The notes under the pieces were generated by a model, which was not told the origin of the DNA, ran no database searches, and saw nothing but the letters and a program-made list of their open reading frames with translations. The position numbers were made by a program, and so were the translations under genes. A DNA stretch of 14,249 bases from Collinsella sp. (GTDB taxonomy: Bacteria > Actinomycetota > Coriobacteriia > Coriobacteriales > Coriobacteriaceae): positions 1 through 14,249 of the forward strand of contig WGSQ01000031.1 in the NCBI GenBank assembly GCA_014871605.1, read 5' to 3'. Of this stretch, positions 1 to 7,572 are shown in pieces (the stretch's first letter is position 1; the number at the start of each line of letters is the position of its first letter).

Positions 1-427
1 TATAGACATCGACCGGCAAAATCTTGTCCGTGCCGCCCCAGACGCAGTAGTTATGGGAGAAGATGCCGCCGTTGCAGCCGCACGCGCCGTAGGACACCAC
101 GATCTTGGGATCGGGTGCGGCCTCAAAGGCGCGCAGGGCCGGCATGCGCATGGCACGCGTCACGGCACCGGTGTACAGAAGCACGTCGGCGTGACGGGGC
201 GAGGGCACGACCTTGATGCCAAAGCGCTCGACGTCGAAGACGGGCGTGATGGAACCGAAGATCTCGATCTCGCAGCCGTTGCAGCCGCCGCAGTCAACAC
301 GGTAGACGTACACCGAGCGCTTGATCTTCTTAAGAAGGGTCGCCTTGGCCTTCTCGATGCTCTCGTCGAGCTCGATCTTGGTCGGGCGGTACTGGAGCCG
401 CTCGGGCAAAAGCGTGGGTTCGGCCAT
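1..427 (-). CDS. hyfI: Hydrogenase-4 small subunit HyfI/HycG (3' end missing)
   Basis: Electron-transfer small subunit of the group 4 [NiFe] hydrogenase, NuoB-like; it carries the [4Fe-4S] cluster next to the NiFe site of HyfG. The first 142 codons are present and the gene runs off the left edge. Cluster ligands are visible: CGGCNGC at residues 46-52 (C49 and C52 correspond to the usual pair) and C116 in the GAC motif; the fourth ligand (PGCPP motif of the family) would lie beyond the edge. Family blocks KKIKRSVYVYRVDCGGCNGC, FGIKVVPSPRHAD and YCVWGGTDKI match E. coli HycG/HyfI closely as I recall them. The ATG at 427 is 2 nt after the hyfH stop and has an AAGGAGGAG leader. One small difference is a cysteine at 118 where E. 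coli HycG has asparagine. It is the last visible gene of the operon. Confidence 0.96.
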   Translation of the reverse strand, partial: MAEPTLLPERLQYRPTKIELDESIEKAKATLLKKIKRSVYVYRVDCGGCNGCEIEIFGSITPVFDVERFGIKVVPSPRHADVLLYTGAVTRAMRMPALRAFEAAPDPKIVVSYGACGCNGGIFSHNYCVWGGTDKILPVDVY

Positions 428-429
428 GG

Positions 430-1146
430 TTACTCCTCCTTCGTTTCAAAATCCATGATGATGCCCTCGACCGGCGCCGGACCGGCGGGAATCTCGGGCG
501 CATCGGGGTTGAGCTCGCGGTCGATATACTCCGGGTTCACGCCGTGGCCGCCCAGATACTCCATGCCGGGGCCCTGGGGCTCACCGGACGCAAGCGTCTC
601 GTTGGCAGCCATGCCGTGCGCGTTGCCGGTCTTTACGGCCGAGGCGGCGCGCAGGGCGTCGAGCTCGCGCTTGCACTCCTGGCACATACCGACGGTACGG
701 GCGGCCTGCTCGGCCTCCATGCCGCCGGCCTTTTGCAGCAGGCGCTTAGCGTAGTCGATCTCCTTGTGCGGGGCAAACGGCTTGCCGCAACGCGAGCAGT
801 GCTCGAGCGTATAGACGCTCTTGCTGGTGAGGTCGTCCTTGCTCATGACGGCCAGCTCAAACTCCTCGGTGAGCTTGATGGCCTCCATGGGGCAGGCTTC
901 CTCGCAGCGGCCGCAGAAGATGCAGCGGCCGTAGTCGATCGACCAGGTAATGGTATCGGCCGCAAGGTCGGTGTCCATGCGAATGGCATCGGCCGGGCAC
1001 GCCACGCCGCAGGCACCGCAGGCGATGCAGAGCTCGGCATTGTGCTCGGGCTTGCCGCGCATGTCCTTGTTGGTGGGGAACGGCGCAAACGGGTACTTGA
1101 CCGTCGCGTCGCCGGCCTTGGCGTTAACCTTCCAAAGCTTCAGCAT
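430..1146 (-). CDS. hyfH: Hydrogenase-4 ferredoxin-like subunit HyfH/HycF
   Basis: NuoI-like subunit with two [4Fe-4S] clusters that wires the formate dehydrogenase side to the small subunit. 238 aa. Ligands: C40, C43, C46, C50 (CIACGACGVACP) and C75, C78, C81, C85 (CIFCGRCEEACP). A second four-cysteine set follows, C117/C120 and C155/C158, as in E. coli HycF, and resembles a metal-binding knuckle. Start chosen at ATG 1146, one base after the hyfG stop, because the family N-terminus begins there; the open frame further upstream reads through hyfG out of frame. The AGGAGG used for initiation lies inside the last hyfG codons. E. coli HycF/HyfH are about 180 aa; this one has an extra C-terminal tail of roughly 60 residues (about 175-238), rich in Pro, Gly and Glu, with no motif I recognise. 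Confidence 0.96.
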   Translation of the reverse strand: MLKLWKVNAKAGDATVKYPFAPFPTNKDMRGKPEHNAELCIACGACGVACPADAIRMDTDLAADTITWSIDYGRCIFCGRCEEACPMEAIKLTEEFELAVMSKDDLTSKSVYTLEHCSRCGKPFAPHKEIDYAKRLLQKAGGMEAEQAARTVGMCQECKRELDALRAASAVKTGNAHGMAANETLASGEPQGPGMEYLGGHGVNPEYIDRELNPDAPEIPAGPAPVEGIIMDFETKEE

Positions 1147-1147
1147 A

Positions 1148-2920
1148 TTAGAGCGCCTCCTCATCGAACGGAGCAGCCATGGTGCCCTCGCCCGCAAGCG
1201 GCGACTTGTCGCGCCAGACGTTCTCGAACTGCTCCTTGTCGAGCACGTGGTCGCGCTTGGCGGCGACATCGGTCACCGTCACGCGATCGGTGCAGGAGTA
1301 GCACGGGTCGAGCGAACCGACGATCAGCGCCGCGTCGCCCACGGTGTTGCCGCGGAACATGTAGCGCAGGACCGGCCAGTTGCTGTACGTGGCCGCCTTG
1401 GCGCGCCAGCGGTAGCACTTCTGGTTGTTGCCGAGCATGGCCCAGTGCACGTCCTCGCCGCGCGGCGCCTCGGTGGCGCCGATGGCGTACTTATGCGGGG
1501 TGTACTCCCAATCCGTGGTGAGGATGGGGCCCGACGGGCAGTTCTCGAGCATGGTCTCGATCATATCGATCGAATCGTAGACCTCCTGGATGCGAACGGC
1601 GGTACGGCCGAAGGCATCGCAGGTGTCTGCCGTGGCAGCATGCATCTTCTGAACATCCGGATCGGCGTAGCCGTCGAAGGGATGGTCAAAGCGCACGTCG
1701 CGGGCATAGCCCGAGCCACGCATGAGCGGGCCGACCGGCGAGAAGTCGCGTGCGATCTTGCGGTCCAGAATGCCGATGCCACTCGTACGCTCAATAAAGT
1801 TGGGCGTGGAGAGCAAGACGTCGACGAGCTCTTGAACCTCGGAGCGCAGCTGGTGGATGGTCGTGAGCGTGGAAAGCTTCTGCTCGGCCAAAATGTCGCG
1901 ACGCACGCCGCCGATCACGTTGAGGCCGTAGGTCTTGCGGTGACCGGAGAGCTTCTCGGCCAGGTCCATAGACTTCTCGCGGACGCGGAAGAACTGCTGG
2001 AAGCCGGAGTCGAAGCCCGTGTAGTGCGACGCCAGGCCAATGTTGAGCAGATGCGAGTGCAGGCGCTCAACCTCGAGCATGATGGCGCGGATGTACTGGG
2101 CGCGCGGCGGGACATGGATGCCCTGAGTGCGCTCGACGGCCTCGGCGTAGGCCACCGAGTGGGCGCAGCCGCAGATGCCGCAGATGCGGTCGGCGAGGAA
2201 CGTCACGGCGTCATAGTTCAGGCGCGTCTCGGCAACCTTCTCCATGCCGCGGTGCACATAGAACAGACGGTAGTCGGCGTCGACGATCGTCTCGCCCTCA
2301 ACGAACAGGCGGAAGTGGCCGGGCTCGTCGGAGGTGATGTGCAGCGGGCCCATGGGGACGAGTGTGGTCTCCTTGCCCTTGGTATTGGCCAAGAACTCGT
2401 AGTTTTCCATGTCGCTCGCCGGAGCGGGACGGAAGCGGTAGTCCATGGAGTCCTTGCGCAGCGGGTACAGGCCGCTGGGCCAGTCGTCGGGCAGTACCAG
2501 GCGGCGACGGTCGGGCAGACCCTCGGGGATCAGGCCGAACATGTCGCGCAGCTCGCGCTCGCCCCACACGCAGGCGGGGACGAACGGCGTCACGGACGGG
2601 AACGTCATCTTGGCGGGGTCGACCTCGGCACGCACGGTAACCCAGCCGGGGTCCTCCCCCTCCATGGAGATGACGTAGTACACGGCGTAACGGCCGCACA
2701 GGGAGCGCTCGTCGTTGCCGACAATCACGGGAATCCAGCCGTAGCGCTCGTAGTACAGGTAGTGGACGGCCTCGGGCAGACGGTCCAGCTTGACGGTGAT
2801 CGTCAGCTGGTCCTCGCACTGCCACTCAACCTTCTCGATAGCGCCCGGCACTGCGGCGCGCAGGGCCTCGACGTGGCTTTCGCAACGACGAGCGTAGTCC
2901 TTCTTTTCAGGTTCTGCCAT
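1148..2920 (-). CDS. hyfG: Hydrogenase-4 large (NiFe catalytic) subunit HyfG/HycE
   Basis: Catalytic subunit that reduces protons to H2 (reversible). 590 aa, close to E. coli HycE (569). Residues about 1-170 are the NuoC-like 30-kDa domain (ERELRDMFGL at 121-130); about 185-590 is the NuoD-like NiFe domain. Nickel ligands are complete: RICGIC (C247, C250) and DPCYSC (C540, C543). Both pairs mark a true hydrogenase rather than a Nuo/Mbx-type subunit, which lacks them. After DPCYSCTDR comes a 44-residue tail; in HycE the protease HycI cleaves after the equivalent Arg, so cleavage after R546 is expected, but no such protease gene is in the window. Starts at ATG 2920, 4 nt after the hyfF stop, with a GAGGTGA leader overlapping hyfF. 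Faces the cytoplasm on the membrane arm. Confidence 0.98.
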   Translation of the reverse strand: MAEPEKKDYARRCESHVEALRAAVPGAIEKVEWQCEDQLTITVKLDRLPEAVHYLYYERYGWIPVIVGNDERSLCGRYAVYYVISMEGEDPGWVTVRAEVDPAKMTFPSVTPFVPACVWGERELRDMFGLIPEGLPDRRRLVLPDDWPSGLYPLRKDSMDYRFRPAPASDMENYEFLANTKGKETTLVPMGPLHITSDEPGHFRLFVEGETIVDADYRLFYVHRGMEKVAETRLNYDAVTFLADRICGICGCAHSVAYAEAVERTQGIHVPPRAQYIRAIMLEVERLHSHLLNIGLASHYTGFDSGFQQFFRVREKSMDLAEKLSGHRKTYGLNVIGGVRRDILAEQKLSTLTTIHQLRSEVQELVDVLLSTPNFIERTSGIGILDRKIARDFSPVGPLMRGSGYARDVRFDHPFDGYADPDVQKMHAATADTCDAFGRTAVRIQEVYDSIDMIETMLENCPSGPILTTDWEYTPHKYAIGATEAPRGEDVHWAMLGNNQKCYRWRAKAATYSNWPVLRYMFRGNTVGDAALIVGSLDPCYSCTDRVTVTDVAAKRDHVLDKEQFENVWRDKSPLAGEGTMAAPFDEEAL

Positions 2921-2924
2921 GGTG

Positions 2925-4490
2925 CTAATTCACCTCGCTTGTCTTGGTCTGGGAACTGAACACCATGCGGTAGAGAGGAGCCTCGTGGAGCTCTTCGACG
3001 CTCTGGTTCAAAACGACGGACGTTGCATCCTCGACGCCGCTCGTGATGGCGACCGGGGTGGCGATACCGAACCACATGACCACGATCGCGAGGGCGATCT
3101 CGGGGATGATCATGAGGGCGGGCACCTCGTGGCGCTTCATGCCCTCGGGCGCCTTGCCGAAGATGGACTTGAGCGCGATGCCGGTAAGGGCAAAGTACAC
3201 GCCGGTGAGGCCAATGGCCACGAGCACGACCACCCAGATGGGACCGGACTGGACGCCGGCCACGAAGGTGAGGAACTCGGAGATGAACAGGGCGAACGGC
3301 GGGAAGGCGGCGAGCGCGAGCAGGGCGATGATGGTGAGCGCTGCCGTGACGGGAGCGATCTCGACGACGCCCTTGATCTTGTTCAGGTCGCGGGTGTGGT
3401 AGATGTGCTGGATGTTACCGGCCATGCAGAAGGCGAGCGCCTTCGTGAAACCGTGGAAGATGCAGTGCAGCAGGCAGGCGGCGATACCGAGCGGACCACC
3501 GATACCCAGGCACAGCGCGACCACGCCGACGTTGTCGACGGAGGAGTACGCGAAGCGGCGCTTGATATCGTCCTGCTTAAAGATGCACAGGGCGGCCACC
3601 AGGATGGACAGCGTGCCCAGGATGAGCAGGAGCGTACGCGGATAGGTGTCGCCCACCGTGATGATGGACAGGGAGTAGAAGCGGATGATCACCAGCATGG
3701 CGCACTTGAGCAGCACGCCCGAGAGCAGCGCGGAGACCGGGCTCGGAGCCTGGGAGTGCGCGTCGGGCAGCCAGGTGTGCATGGGGAACAGGCCCGCCTT
3801 GGTGCCGAAGCCGATGACGATGAACGCGAACGCGAGGCGCACGAGCATCGGGTCGAACTGGTCGGCGTAGGGCATGATGGAGGTGAGGAAGGCTGCCTCA
3901 TGCGCGTTGGGCATGATATCGGCGGCATTCGCGTAGATGAGCAGCGTGCCGAACAGGCCGAAGGCCACGCCGGCGGTGCAGACCATCGCGTACTTCCAAG
4001 ACGCCTCGAGCGCCTGCTTGTTCTTGTAGATGCCCACGAGGAACACGGTCGACAGCGTGGTGGCCTCGACCGCCGCCCAGGTGAGGATGATGTTGTTGGA
4101 CAGGCAGGCGAGCAGCATCGTGAAGACGAAAAGGCTAAACAGCGCGTAGTACTGCTTGGTGCGCTCGGCCGGCATGGTCTTCTCCTCGATATCGATCTTG
4201 ATATAGGAGATGGAGTACACGCCGGTGATGAACCCGATGATGCCTACCAGAAGGACGAAGATCGACGAGAGCGAATCGAGATGGAGCCACAGGCCCAAAG
4301 CGTCGATATTCTGCCCGCTCGAAAGCATGGTTCCCGCGGTGACGACCGAAAGGACGAGGGTCGCCGCGACGGAGATGGTGTTGAGCCCCGCGAAGACGCT
4401 GTAGGACGTCGTCTTGGGGAGCGCAGCCATAATCAGGGAGAACACGAGGGGACAAGCGAGCAGGGCGACCGTCAGCATTGAAACATCCAT
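2925..4490 (-). CDS. hyfF: Hydrogenase-4 antiporter-like membrane subunit HyfF
   Basis: Polytopic inner-membrane protein of the NuoN/NuoM (proton_antipo_M) family, 521 aa, against 526 in E. coli HyfF. Likely pump residues are visible: E142 in WAAVEATTLS (TM5-type glutamate), K231 in GFGTKAGLFP, H238 in MHTWLPDAH, and K262 in the following helix. The segment HTWLPDAHSQAPSPVSALLS is the family signature. HyfF and HyfD are the extra subunits that separate hydrogenase-4 from hydrogenase-3 and underlie the idea that this complex can pump ions; pumping here is inferred. Starts at ATG 4490, 3 nt after the hyfE stop, with AAGGGG in the end of hyfE as leader. Stop is 4 nt before hyfG, so translation is probably coupled at both ends. 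Confidence 0.96.
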   Translation of the reverse strand: MDVSMLTVALLACPLVFSLIMAALPKTTSYSVFAGLNTISVAATLVLSVVTAGTMLSSGQNIDALGLWLHLDSLSSIFVLLVGIIGFITGVYSISYIKIDIEEKTMPAERTKQYYALFSLFVFTMLLACLSNNIILTWAAVEATTLSTVFLVGIYKNKQALEASWKYAMVCTAGVAFGLFGTLLIYANAADIMPNAHEAAFLTSIMPYADQFDPMLVRLAFAFIVIGFGTKAGLFPMHTWLPDAHSQAPSPVSALLSGVLLKCAMLVIIRFYSLSIITVGDTYPRTLLLILGTLSILVAALCIFKQDDIKRRFAYSSVDNVGVVALCLGIGGPLGIAACLLHCIFHGFTKALAFCMAGNIQHIYHTRDLNKIKGVVEIAPVTAALTIIALLALAAFPPFALFISEFLTFVAGVQSGPIWVVVLVAIGLTGVYFALTGIALKSIFGKAPEGMKRHEVPALMIIPEIALAIVVMWFGIATPVAITSGVEDATSVVLNQSVEELHEAPLYRMVFSSQTKTSEVN

Positions 4491-4493
4491 GGC

Positions 4494-5147
4494 CTACCCC
4501 TTCAATTCGGTAAGGTCGTGGGAGTCGAGCGACTTGGTGTCGTTCCAGATCCTCACGACGACGGCGGACATGATGATGACGGCGAAAATGGCGTCGGTAG
4601 CGATGCCGATCTCGATGATCTCGGGGGCCGTGGGCGCGAGCAGGGCGAGCGTCACGTGGCTACCGTTCTCCATAAGGCAGTACCCGAAGATCTGCTTGAG
4701 GATGTTGCGCTGGGAGATGATGCACGTGAGGCCGACGAAGAAGTGCGCGAAGCTGATGGCGAGGGCCGGAGTAGCCACCTCGGCGGTGGGCAGACTCAGG
4801 CGCGTGACCACCGCGAAGCAGATGGCCACCTCCAGACCGGTGAGGATGATGGTCCAGGCCGGCTTGATGGAGGAGGTCAGCGTGCTATCGGCAGGCGAAC
4901 CCATCTTTTTGTAGGCACGGTTGAGAATGAACGGAACGAGGATCACCTTGGTGACGAAGGCCGACGCGGCCCACATGAGAAGCTCGGTGGCACCGGTGGT
5001 GAGGCCCAGGGTGAGCAGCACGCCCACCAGAACAACCGACTGGATCGCGTACCACTTGATGGCGGACGGGATGGTCTTCGAGACGACCACCATGGTGGAG
5101 GTCACGATCAGAAGACCGCCCAGGATATTGACTAACGAATAACCCAT
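4494..5147 (-). CDS. hyfE: Hydrogenase-4 membrane subunit HyfE
   Basis: Small polytopic membrane subunit, 217 aa against 216 in E. coli HyfE; its C-terminal part relates to NuoK. Shared blocks include LLMWAASAFVTKVILVP near residues 57-73, CIISQRNILKQIFGYCLMEN in the second half, EIGIATDAIFAVI, and the C-terminus LTELKG. The SQRNILKQIFGYCLMENGSH block is almost identical to E. coli and is the best single marker for the family. Start at ATG 5147 with an AGGAGG leader that overlaps the hyfD stop codon region (gap 10 nt). HyfE has no hydrogenase-3 counterpart, so it supports calling this FHL-2 rather than FHL-1. Confidence 0.96.
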   Translation of the reverse strand: MGYSLVNILGGLLIVTSTMVVVSKTIPSAIKWYAIQSVVLVGVLLTLGLTTGATELLMWAASAFVTKVILVPFILNRAYKKMGSPADSTLTSSIKPAWTIILTGLEVAICFAVVTRLSLPTAEVATPALAISFAHFFVGLTCIISQRNILKQIFGYCLMENGSHVTLALLAPTAPEIIEIGIATDAIFAVIIMSAVVVRIWNDTKSLDSHDLTELKG

Positions 5148-5157
5148 GTCCTACCTC

Positions 5158-6615
5158 CTAACCCATCCAACTAGAGGACAGAGGACCGGCAACGACGACC
5201 ATGATCATGAGGACGACGAACACGAACGCCATGGCGCGCGGAAGGGGCTGGCCGGCGGCCACGGTCTCGCTCGGCTCACCGGGCAGGACCTTACCCATCC
5301 AACGCAGGAACCATGCGAAGGTGGCGACGGTCTCGACGACCATGACGCACACGAGGACGAAGATGACCGTGTTGGAAGCACCAACCGCGAAGCCACCGGA
5401 AATAATCTGGAACTTGGAGAAGAACGTGCTCATGGGGGGCACGCCGGCGATAGCGGTCGCGGCGACCGCGAAGCCCACGCCCGTGACCGGGTACTTCTTC
5501 ATGAGGCCCTGGATCTTGGGCAACATACGGGTTCCCAGCGTGAAGCTGAGGGAGCCGGCGATGAGGAAGAACAGGGTCTTGGTGAACGCGTGGTTGAAGA
5601 TGTGCTCGACGGCGCCGTTGAACGCCATCTGGCTTCCGAACACGGAGAGGCCCAGGCCGAAGAACACGTAGGCGAGCTGCGCGATCGTCGAGAAGGCGAG
5701 CAGGCGCTTCATATCCTTCTGGGGCAGGTACATGAGGAAGCCGAAGAGCATGGTCACGACGGCATCGATAATGGCGACCCAACCGACGATCTCGGGGATA
5801 TCGCCGGCACTCGCAAGAGCGCGGGCGAACACGCACACGCCGACCTTAACCATGGACGCGCCATGGAGGTAGGCGGAAACGGGCGTGGGGGCCTCCATTG
5901 CGGAGGGCAGCCACATGTAGAGCGGGAACTGGGCGGACTTGGCCCAAGCGGCGAACAGGATGAGCAGCAGCACGACGGTCTTCATACCGGAATCGAGCTG
6001 GGAGATCGCGCTCAGCGCGAACGTGCCGGTTCCGGCGAACAGGAAGGCCGCGCCGATGTAGAGTCCCAGAGCGCCGATGTGAGTGATGATGAGCGCCTTC
6101 ATACCAGCCTTCTTGGCCGTGGGCGTCATGTAGTAGCTGATGAGGCCCCAGGAGCACACACCGGTGATCTCGAAGAAAACGAGCTGGCCGACGATGGTGG
6201 AGCTGTAGGCGAGACCGGCCATGGCGCCGATGAACGTGGAGAAGTACACGTAGAAGCGACGACGGGGCGCGTCGGGATGCTCCTTGTTCTTATCGCTCAT
6301 ATACGGGAACGAATAGATGACGACGAGCAGACCGATAGCGACGAACGCGGGTGCGAGTAGCGTGCTCATCCGGTCGAATATGAAGCCCATGACCAAGGTC
6401 TGACCCATACTCGCCCAGGTTACATCGACCGCGTTCATGCCGTTTCCGGCAAACGTCGCGGCCAAGCCAACGGAAGCGACCGTGGCGATGCCGCCGGCGA
6501 AGGCGCAGATCCATTTAGCGTAGGGACGCGGCAGCATGACGATGAGCAGGGAGCGCAGCATGGGGACGGCGATCGCCACCATGGCAAAGAGGGACAAGCT
6601 CGATTCGATTGACAT
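5158..6615 (-). CDS. hyfD: Hydrogenase-4 antiporter-like membrane subunit HyfD
   Basis: NuoL/NuoM-like (proton_antipo_M) membrane protein, 485 aa, against 479 in E. coli HyfD. Mostly hydrophobic with many predicted membrane helices. Conserved polar residues lie where pumping subunits have them: E149 in VFFEITGVCSW, K226 in AAWAKSAQFP, H251 in AYLHGASMVKVGV and K257. WLPSAMEAPTPVSAYLHGAS is the family signature. It lacks the long lateral helix extension of NuoL. Start at ATG 6615 with a GGGAGAAAC leader, 16 nt after the hyfC stop. Together with HyfB and HyfF it makes three antiporter-like subunits in the complex. Ion identity (H+ or Na+) cannot be told from the sequence. Confidence 0.96.
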   Translation of the reverse strand: MSIESSLSLFAMVAIAVPMLRSLLIVMLPRPYAKWICAFAGGIATVASVGLAATFAGNGMNAVDVTWASMGQTLVMGFIFDRMSTLLAPAFVAIGLLVVIYSFPYMSDKNKEHPDAPRRRFYVYFSTFIGAMAGLAYSSTIVGQLVFFEITGVCSWGLISYYMTPTAKKAGMKALIITHIGALGLYIGAAFLFAGTGTFALSAISQLDSGMKTVVLLLILFAAWAKSAQFPLYMWLPSAMEAPTPVSAYLHGASMVKVGVCVFARALASAGDIPEIVGWVAIIDAVVTMLFGFLMYLPQKDMKRLLAFSTIAQLAYVFFGLGLSVFGSQMAFNGAVEHIFNHAFTKTLFFLIAGSLSFTLGTRMLPKIQGLMKKYPVTGVGFAVAATAIAGVPPMSTFFSKFQIISGGFAVGASNTVIFVLVCVMVVETVATFAWFLRWMGKVLPGEPSETVAAGQPLPRAMAFVFVVLMIMVVVAGPLSSSWMG

Positions 6616-6631
6616 AGTTTCTCCCTTCTCC

Positions 6632-7555
6632 CTACACGCCTACGACGACGAAGACGAACGCGAGGACCGCGATGCCGACGACGGCCCAGGTCTGGTTACC
6701 GAGCCCCTTGAAGCGCGACCGGTAAACGGAGTTCTCGAGCACGCCGCAGACGACGAAATCGACCAGGCACTTGCCGAGCAAGACGACGGCACCCACGAGA
6801 GCGGTGACGCCGATGGTCGCGGGCTCTCCCCAGGGGATGAAGATGGAGGTGAACCAAGCGACGACCACGACCTGCTTCATGCCCATGGCGAGCTTCATCA
6901 TGGCCAGGGACGGGCCGGAGAGCTCGGCGAGCGGGCCCTCCTGGAGCTCCTGCTCGGCTTCGGCCTGATCGAACGGAAGCTTGCCGAGCTCCATGTAACA
7001 GGCGGCCGCGAAGGCGACGCCAGCGAGGATAACGGCGACGACGCTCGAGACGTTGCCCGTAACGATGTGCTGACCCATGGTCGCAATGTCCGTGGAGCCG
7101 CACACGATGGCGACGGTAAACAGAGCGATGAGCATGGACGGCTCGATGAGCACGCTCATGAGGAGCTCGCGGATACCGCCGAAGCCCGCGTAGGCGTTGG
7201 AGGAATCCACGCCGGACAGCGCGAAGAAGAAACGGGACAGCGCGAGCGCGTACATGATGGTGATGGCGTCACCAAAGACGGGCATGGGGCTCTCGAGCGT
7301 GAACATGGGCAGGCCCATGGCGAGCATGAACGACACCGCGAGGAACAGCGGCGGCATGATGCGCAGCACGAAGCTCGAGTCGGAACTCACGGACTCGGGA
7401 CGCGCCATGAGCTTCGCGAGGTCCCGGTAATCCTGAAGGATGGACGGACCGCGGCGATTGTGCATCTTCGCGCGAATCACACGGGCGAGGCCGGAGAAGA
7501 AGGGCGCGACCAGCATGACCACGAGGCCCTGCGCTATCGCAAGAACGATGTTCAT
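6632..7555 (-). CDS. hyfC: Hydrogenase-4 membrane anchor HyfC/HycD
   Basis: NuoH-like membrane subunit that joins the soluble hydrogenase module to the membrane arm; 307 aa, the same length as E. coli HycD. Visible family blocks: MHNRRGPSILQDYRDLAKL near residues 31-49, FFFALSGVDSSNAYAGFGG with the following RELLMSVLIEP, and the very conserved ELGKLPFDQAEAEQELQEGP with LAELSG after it, the charged loop facing the cytoplasm. Start at ATG 7555 with a GAGAGG leader 5 nt before it and 17 nt after the hyfB stop; a longer open frame upstream reads hyfB out of frame and is not used. Between hyfB and hyfD exactly as in the E. coli hyf order. Confidence 0.97.
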   Translation of the reverse strand: MNIVLAIAQGLVVMLVAPFFSGLARVIRAKMHNRRGPSILQDYRDLAKLMARPESVSSDSSFVLRIMPPLFLAVSFMLAMGLPMFTLESPMPVFGDAITIMYALALSRFFFALSGVDSSNAYAGFGGIRELLMSVLIEPSMLIALFTVAIVCGSTDIATMGQHIVTGNVSSVVAVILAGVAFAAACYMELGKLPFDQAEAEQELQEGPLAELSGPSLAMMKLAMGMKQVVVVAWFTSIFIPWGEPATIGVTALVGAVVLLGKCLVDFVVCGVLENSVYRSRFKGLGNQTWAVVGIAVLAFVFVVVGV

Positions 7556-7572
7556 AATATCCTCTCCCCTCT

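Noticed and set aside
950..2959. Very long plus-strand open frame opposite hyfG, hyfH
   Set aside because: It is a mirror of high-G+C codon use on the other strand; its translation shows no family motif, while hyfG has complete NiFe ligands. The same applies to the long plus-strand frames at 2919-4481, 5146-6360, 6536-7576, 7771-9720 and 10733-12031.
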